Below, one piece after another: positions 59,334-64,000 of a stretch of DNA of 64,000 bases (position 1 is the stretch's first letter; every line of letters begins with the position of its first letter). The notes below the pieces were generated by a model, which was not told the DNA's origin, did not search any database, and saw only the letters and a list, made by a program, of their open reading frames with translations. The stretch is taken from assembly GCA_026981855.1 (NCBI GenBank), contig JALSIB010000002.1:1-64000 (forward strand), written 5' to 3'. The position numbers and the translations under genes are program-made. This stretch comes from Methylothermaceae bacterium (lineage in GTDB: Bacteria; Pseudomonadota; Gammaproteobacteria; Methylococcales; Methylothermaceae).

Positions 59334-61007
59334 TCAATCCTCCTCGAGGTTCAGGAATTGCTCCACCGCCTTGCAGCGATCGCGTTGTTTGAGTTTTTGC
59401 TTGTTTTTTCCCTGGAAGCCGGGGTTCCATCTGTTTTCGGCCTGCCAGAGGGCTTTGATTTTTAATGCGACTGTGTGTTTGTTTTCATCACTCTCCCAGT
59501 CGCCCGCTTGCAGTTTATTGAACAGAACCGCCGCCGGATTATTGTTTTTTTCGCGCCGGCAGATTTCCTCCAGCTCACGCTCCAGTGGCGAAAGTTGGGC
59601 GAGCCTGGCTGCTTCTTCGGCTTTTTTGCGGGCCGCCTCGTCTTCCTGTTCGGCCTGCTCCCTGGCGCGCTTCTCCGCTTCTTCTTTGATGGCTTGCAGC
59701 TTGTCCGCCAGTTCCCGCTGGTATTGCCTGACGGTAGAAATCCAGGCCCGCATTTTTTCACCATGGCGGGCCATGAGGGCCTCGGCCGGCTTCCATTCGG
59801 GCAGTGCCTCTTTAGGCTCGGTCATTTCCACCAGCAGCCAGCCGAAGGGGCGTAGATAGCGTTTGTCCTGACGGCTTCCGGTGGCCAGCCAAAGGGTTTT
59901 CGCCTGGGGTTCCCAGGCGGGTTTTTCGCCTTTCCCCTTCATGATTTTGATGGAGCGCACACCATTGAGGGTGACCGATTCGGCGCCGCTGTGCCGGCCC
60001 ACCCGCAGCAAAAAGGCGTCGTTGTTTTGCAACCGCCGCTCGATAGCGGGATCTCCCAGCAGGGTTTCCACCGTTTGGCGCCACTCGCTGTCGAGAAGCC
60101 CGCGCTTTCCGAGCAGATCGGTTTCGCGCTCGAAGATGGGGCGGTAGAAACGATTGCAGGCGGTTGCGATTTCCCCAAAGCTGAATTGGAAGCGAGGCAG
60201 TTTGTCGCCCCGCTCATCGAAACCGGCCAGGTCGGAAATATTGAGCAACCCCTGAAAGGCGCGGAAACGGAAGGGCGCGGCGCATTCGAGCATTTGATAC
60301 AGGTTTCTTTGCTCCGCCTGAGAGGAAACTTCCCTGCCATGTTTCATCACCGGCTGTTTCTTGCGGTTGACGGTGAACAGGATTTCGGCGCTGTTGAGTT
60401 CGTCCGGCCCCTGCCAGGCGCAGTCGCCGACCTGAATCAGGCGCATCGGGTCTTGATGCAAATCGCGCATGGTGTAGCCAAACAGGCGCTGCTGTATGTC
60501 GCGATTACGCTCGCCGCGTTCCGCCCGGTTTCCCTGGTTGACCGCATCCAGCAGGGCCGTCCGCATCGCACCCTTCAATCCGCTGCCGGGCAGGAACAAG
60601 CGCCTGTCCCGGGGGTTGTAGGCCGCCCGCTCGATCTCCAGCGCGTTGAGCACTTGCTTGCCACTGCTTTCGATATTGGCCGTCTTGCCCACCCGGTCTT
60701 CATACAGCTTTGCCAGTTCGTCACTGACATACACCACGTTGACAGCGGCTGGTATCAGCCATTTGCGGTTTTCGTGGAAAAAGGCCTGCACCTGCTTGAG
60801 CAGGTGGGGCGTGGCCTTGCCGGACAGAATCTTGTCCAGCGCCTGGCGCTGGCTGGCGGGCAGGTTTTCCAGCGCGGTTTGATCGAATTCGTACAGCGCA
60901 TTGCCTTCGATGACATAGCCTGTGGGGGTATAGTCTTCGTCGGTGCCCATGTGCACCGGCGACAAGGGGGTGATCCAGAGTTTTCGGGTTTCGGGAATGC
61001 CGCTCAT
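59334..61007 (-). CDS. csm5: Csm5, with a long C-terminal extension
   Basis: 557 residues, versus about 340-400 for typical Csm5. The RAMP core (to about 400) has LWITPLSPVHMGTDEDYTPTGYVIEG and the Gly-rich FLPGSGLKGAMRTALLDA. Residues about 410-557 form a charged, Ala/Glu/Lys-rich coiled coil (KEEAEKRAREQAEQEDEAAR) and a basic end (GKNKQKLKQRDRCKAVEQF). Csm5 caps the crRNA 3' side of the complex. It overlaps csm4 by 4 bases. Confidence 0.88.
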   Translation of the reverse strand: MSGIPETRKLWITPLSPVHMGTDEDYTPTGYVIEGNALYEFDQTALENLPASQRQALDKILSGKATPHLLKQVQAFFHENRKWLIPAAVNVVYVSDELAKLYEDRVGKTANIESSGKQVLNALEIERAAYNPRDRRLFLPGSGLKGAMRTALLDAVNQGNRAERGERNRDIQQRLFGYTMRDLHQDPMRLIQVGDCAWQGPDELNSAEILFTVNRKKQPVMKHGREVSSQAEQRNLYQMLECAAPFRFRAFQGLLNISDLAGFDERGDKLPRFQFSFGEIATACNRFYRPIFERETDLLGKRGLLDSEWRQTVETLLGDPAIERRLQNNDAFLLRVGRHSGAESVTLNGVRSIKIMKGKGEKPAWEPQAKTLWLATGSRQDKRYLRPFGWLLVEMTEPKEALPEWKPAEALMARHGEKMRAWISTVRQYQRELADKLQAIKEEAEKRAREQAEQEDEAARKKAEEAARLAQLSPLERELEEICRREKNNNPAAVLFNKLQAGDWESDENKHTVALKIKALWQAENRWNPGFQGKNKQKLKQRDRCKAVEQFLNLEED

Positions 61008-61945
61008 GCTCGCTCCTCCAGAGAGACCGGCAGCACCGGCGCGTAGCCTTGATGTACGGTTTGCGGGATGGCCTTCGACAGGCTGCCGTCACCGCCCAGC
61101 CCCCGGCCGATGAAGACGGACTCATTGTATTCCACGGGTGTCAGAATAGCGGCGGTGTCCGCCATCAATACCGGCGTCTTGAAGGGTTGCCCGCTGTGAA
61201 CCGCGATGTCGCCATGGCGGCCGAAACGGGTGAAGGGTTGATACCAGCTATTGTCCGGCCGAAGTTTCATCCCTTGCGGCGCGCAAGGCGCCAGGGTGTA
61301 CCAGGCGTTGGCGTTGGATTGCGCCGGCCATCGGGCTTCCTGAACCGCCTCCACCTCGAATTTCCCCAGGCCGATGCTGGCGTCGCGCCCGTAGCCGGAC
61401 AGTCCCACATCCACGAGCAGTTGGCGGATTTCTTCTATTTTTATCCGCTCGTCGTGGGCGAGATAGAGGTCGAAGCGCAGGCCATCGGCGAAACGCAGTT
61501 GCGGCATGACATAGGGCGCGAATTCCCCTGTGCCGGTGGTGCCGGTCATGCGGTTGATGGTGTTGTGGGGCTGTATCGCCGCCTCCGCCAGATCGGCGTC
61601 AAAAATTTTCCGCTCAGGGTTGGCGTGATGGAGCCAGGTGTCAACCGGTTCGGCGAAATGCGCCACCGGAATCCAGTTGCGTTTCTTCACCTGCTTGCGA
61701 TCCGCGCCGGCCACTTCGGCATATCGGTGCAGGGGCAAGGCGGGACGCGGCAAAAACCCGGATGGAAAGGCGTCGGAAACCACCAGAAAGGGCCTGTTCT
61801 GCGTGTAGCCTTCGAGCAATTCATCGAGCCGCGCCTCGCCCCGGCGGTGCAATATGGCCCAGCAAAGCTGCCCGAACAGGGTGTCGCCGCGAATCACGCC
61901 GCCGAAGCCGGACCGGGGACTGATCTGTGCCATCAGCGTTTTCAT
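61004..61945 (-). CDS. csm4: Csm4
   Basis: 313 residues. It begins LMAQISPRSGFGGVIRGDTLFGQLCWAIL, then PFLVVSDAFPSGFLPRPALPL, the Csm4 pattern; a Gly-rich region (SGYGRDASIGLGKFEV) forms the RAMP loop. It holds the crRNA 5' handle and contacts Cas10. ATG at 61945; a TTG three bases earlier is less likely. Confidence 0.9.
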   Translation of the reverse strand: MKTLMAQISPRSGFGGVIRGDTLFGQLCWAILHRRGEARLDELLEGYTQNRPFLVVSDAFPSGFLPRPALPLHRYAEVAGADRKQVKKRNWIPVAHFAEPVDTWLHHANPERKIFDADLAEAAIQPHNTINRMTGTTGTGEFAPYVMPQLRFADGLRFDLYLAHDERIKIEEIRQLLVDVGLSGYGRDASIGLGKFEVEAVQEARWPAQSNANAWYTLAPCAPQGMKLRPDNSWYQPFTRFGRHGDIAVHSGQPFKTPVLMADTAAILTPVEYNESVFIGRGLGGDGSLSKAIPQTVHQGYAPVLPVSLEERA

Positions 61946-61951
61946 CAAAGC

Positions 61952-62659
61952 CTATACCTCGACCTGTTCCAGGCGCGCCTGTACCGGTTCGCCATCCAGT
62001 TGCAGACCGCGGAAAGCCACCTTGCCATAGCCCCGGGAGATGGAGCCGCCCAGGCCGGACAATTCCACCAGCTTGAGGCCGCGCAAGACCGGTTCCAGCA
62101 AGTCCTCGCCATCGATGACTTTCAGGGTCAACTGGAAGTTGAAGCGCGCGCCGGCGGGGACGCGTTCGGTGTTGCGGGGGTTTTCCGCCGTGCCCTTGAT
62201 CCGGTCGATGGAGTTTTCCATCTTGGTTTCGGTGAGCAGCAGGTTTTTCTCACGCATTTCATCCACCCAGCCGGAATCCAGCTCACAGTCCCAGAAGGCG
62301 AGCCGGGTGGGGCCGATTTCCCTCACCAGGCTTTCATCGTCGTTCGTGCCGGTAGGGGCGTAACCGAACAGGCGGAGTATCTCGATGCCCTGCTCACGGT
62401 TGCCGTTGAGCCTGTCGATGTGCTTGATGCCCAGGGGCTTGCCATCGGAAATGGAGACCGTGCCCGCATGCCATTCCATCAGGCTGCGCATCTTGCCCTT
62501 GAGGCTGGAGCCGGGGATGTAGGGCTGATTGGTGACCGGGTTCTTGATCACCGGATTGTCGGTGCCGCCGATGTGCATTTCGGTATTGCCGCTGCCGATG
62601 TGGAGGCCGGAGACCAGTTCAATGGTGCCGGTGAGTTTTGCGATTTTGTCGAGTTTCAT
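61952..62659 (-). CDS. csm3: Csm3, target-RNA nuclease backbone subunit
   Basis: 235 residues. GLHIGSGNTEMHIGGTDNPVIKNPVTNQPYIPGSSLKGKMRSLME holds the catalytic Asp (TDNPV, near residue 33) that cuts target RNA every 6 bases. ETKMENSIDRIKGTAENPRNTERVPAGARF and the SGLGGSISRGYGKVAF loop complete the family. GGAG precedes the ATG. Confidence 0.96.
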   Translation of the reverse strand: MKLDKIAKLTGTIELVSGLHIGSGNTEMHIGGTDNPVIKNPVTNQPYIPGSSLKGKMRSLMEWHAGTVSISDGKPLGIKHIDRLNGNREQGIEILRLFGYAPTGTNDDESLVREIGPTRLAFWDCELDSGWVDEMREKNLLLTETKMENSIDRIKGTAENPRNTERVPAGARFNFQLTLKVIDGEDLLEPVLRGLKLVELSGLGGSISRGYGKVAFRGLQLDGEPVQARLEQVEV

Positions 62660-62662
62660 CGG

Positions 62663-63121
62663 TCAGTCTCCTTTTTCCAGCTTGTAAAATCCGAGGAACG
62701 CCTCGAAAAACAGTTTGGCCACCCGCAGATCATCCGTGCTTTTGACGAAATCGATAGTCTGCTCCATCAAATCCACAAAAGCGCCATCGACAAGCTTGCG
62801 GCCTTCGGCATAGGCGGCCTTGGCCTTGAGCATGCGTACAAAGGGCAGGTATTCATCGAACTCGTCTTGGTTCTGGCGGGCTTTCTCCTCCCACATCACC
62901 AGCTCGTCGTAGAAACGGCGCAGCTGCGTGCTCTTGTTTTGTTCCCGCCGGCAATCGGAAACCGTTTTTGCAGCCTCTTTTGCCGTTTTGTCGAACAGAT
63001 CGGTGTCGATTTTACCTTCACCATTCCTGAATCGAATCGTGAACCCCAGCGTCCGCCTCTGATTCCGGTTGTTTTGCTGGGGCCTGTGGCCCCCTCTGTT
63101 TTGTCGATGATGATCGGCCAT
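62663..63121 (-). CDS. csm2: Csm2 (Cas11) small subunit
   Basis: 152 residues. The basic, Asn/Arg-rich N-terminus is followed by the helical core (TQLRRFYDELVMWEEKARQ, LPFVRMLKAKAAYAEGRKLVDGAF) typical of Csm2. It lines the target-RNA groove. The ATG at 63121 follows GAGGAGAAATGTG. Confidence 0.9.
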   Translation of the reverse strand: MADHHRQNRGGHRPQQNNRNQRRTLGFTIRFRNGEGKIDTDLFDKTAKEAAKTVSDCRREQNKSTQLRRFYDELVMWEEKARQNQDEFDEYLPFVRMLKAKAAYAEGRKLVDGAFVDLMEQTIDFVKSTDDLRVAKLFFEAFLGFYKLEKGD

Positions 63122-63133
63122 CACATTTCTCCT

Positions 63134-64000
63134 CTAGCTGCGCTGCTGATAAAGATGAATAAAAAGTGGAATCCGGAAACGGCTTCCATGTTGTTCAATG
63201 GGCTCGCTGATGATGCTGGCCAGTTCCTGCATACGCCGTTTTCGTTCCGCGTCGTTAAGGCCACGCATGCGTTCCAGCATCCGCCAGCTGCGGTAACTGA
63301 ACCAGGATCGCCAGATGGCGTTTTCCGGTCTGGGCTGGTCGGATTTCAGGTTTTCGGCCATCTCGGCCAGTTCCTGCAGCCGGTACAGGTAACCGGTGCT
63401 CAGTCCGAATTCCTCGTCCTTTTCCCGTATCTTTTCGAAGACCTGCCACAGCCTGTCGAAGTCGTCCCAGGAGACGGTCTCGCCAAACAGCGTCACCGCG
63501 TTCTTTTCGCCATCGCCATGGCTCTTGGCGTGTTCAAGCGCCTGTTCGGCCATATCGCCCAGCTGGCGCACCGGCATGCCCGGCTTGGTCATCAGCAGGC
63601 CGGCGGAAAAATGAATGTCGCGGTTGTCCGCCACGTAGCGGGAAAACGCCAAACGCATCTTGCGCGCCAGTTCGATGGTGCTTTTCCACGGACCGATCAG
63701 AAAGAAATCGTCGCCGCCCGCGAACACGGTGTAGGTGGAGGGGTATTTCTTGCGGCACAACCACGGTAGATAAACGGCGAAAAAGGCGTTCATCTGCCGT
63801 GACAACGACGCCCATTTGGCAAAGCTGGGGCGCTTCAGGCCCTGCTCGAAGATCCGCCCCAGGTTGTCCACATCGCCTTTGAGCACCATCAGGGCTTCGG
63901 TGCCGTTCCAGCGGCCTTTTTCGTCCAGCCAGCGGTCGTCGCGGGCGATATGTTCAAAGGATTTGGGGGCTCGGGTGTCCCACTCGGCATCTTCCTCGAT
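63134..64000 (-). CDS. cas10: Cas10/Csm1, C-terminal part (cut by the window end)
   Basis: 289 residues visible, open through the right edge. The second Palm domain carries LMVLKGDVDNLGRIFEQGL and the intact cyclase motif FAGGDDFFLIG; AGLLMTKPGMPVRQLGDMAEQALEHAKSHG follows. This is the cyclic-oligoadenylate synthase half, so second-messenger output is expected. The HD domain, if present, lies outside the window. The helical D4 domain ends the protein. Ends 12 bases before csm2. Confidence 0.95.
   Translation of the reverse strand: MEEDAEWDTRAPKSFEHIARDDRWLDEKGRWNGTEALMVLKGDVDNLGRIFEQGLKRPSFAKWASLSRQMNAFFAVYLPWLCRKKYPSTYTVFAGGDDFFLIGPWKSTIELARKMRLAFSRYVADNRDIHFSAGLLMTKPGMPVRQLGDMAEQALEHAKSHGDGEKNAVTLFGETVSWDDFDRLWQVFEKIREKDEEFGLSTGYLYRLQELAEMAENLKSDQPRPENAIWRSWFSYRSWRMLERMRGLNDAERKRRMQELASIISEPIEQHGSRFRIPLFIHLYQQRS

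Overview
The window is about 60% G+C and carries the core gene set of a gammaproteobacterium: guaBA-tadA, hemB/hemF, cmoA/cmoB, kdsDC-lptAB, zapD-yacG, mutY-yggX and a PilY1-type minor-pilin operon. A periplasmic beta-propeller next to an MxaD-like SRPBCC protein hints at a methylotroph or methanotroph, but this is an inference. No rRNA is present, so no genus is claimed.

Region 1 (1 to about 10040) is one end of an integrative conjugative element (ICE) abutting the 3' end of tRNA-Thr(CGT). Read leftwards from the tRNA it holds parA, parB, a DUF2857 protein, a TrfA-type initiator, a second TrfA-type initiator, the PFL_4669-family ICE protein, a PH-domain membrane protein, two tiny membrane proteins, ssb, a small ORF and a Toprim/zinc-finger primase-like protein. 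Two origin-like blocks (22-bp iterons, DnaA boxes, AT-rich stretches) lie beside the initiators. Four copies of a covarying pseudoknot, apparently an RNA, lie between the ICE genes on the coding strand. The integrase and transfer genes would be to the left of the window.

Region 2 (10044-52595) is ordinary chromosome. It contains tRNA-Thr, a four-gene periplasmic/YqcC cluster, sbcB divergent from guaBA-tadA, mltF-aroE-hemB, an MlaC-like gene facing hemF, a higBA toxin-antitoxin pair, cmoA-x-cmoB-hydrolase, fimT-pilVWXY1-pilY2-like-pilE, an MgtC-family gene, a Lon-family protease with a Usp-like gene, mltD, prlC, the yrbG-kdsD-kdsC-lptA-lptB operon (with no lptC between kdsC and lptA), zapD-yacG, a peroxiredoxin, asmA-mutY-yggX and tRNA-Phe.

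Region 3 (52596-54640) is a small toxin-antitoxin island downstream of tRNA-Phe. It has a YoeB-like cassette bracketed by two near-identical copies of the tRNA-Phe terminator, an HI1419/HI1420-type module and a fragment of a second yoeB.

Region 4 (54641-64000) is a type III-A CRISPR locus, all on the minus strand: cas10 (cut by the window end, GGDD present), csm2, csm3, csm4, csm5 with a long charged C-terminal extension, then a CARF-adenosine deaminase fusion (Cad1), a four-repeat CRISPR array, cas6 and a dual-OB-fold protein. Cas10 should make cyclic oligoadenylate when crRNA-guided Csm3-5 binds target RNA. Cad1 should sense it through CARF and deaminate an adenine nucleotide (ATP to ITP in described Cad1 proteins). 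No Csm6-type RNase is seen, so nucleotide deamination looks like the main effector arm. The most interesting items are the Cad1-armed III-A locus, the repeated ICE pseudoknot and the two-initiator, two-origin ICE.
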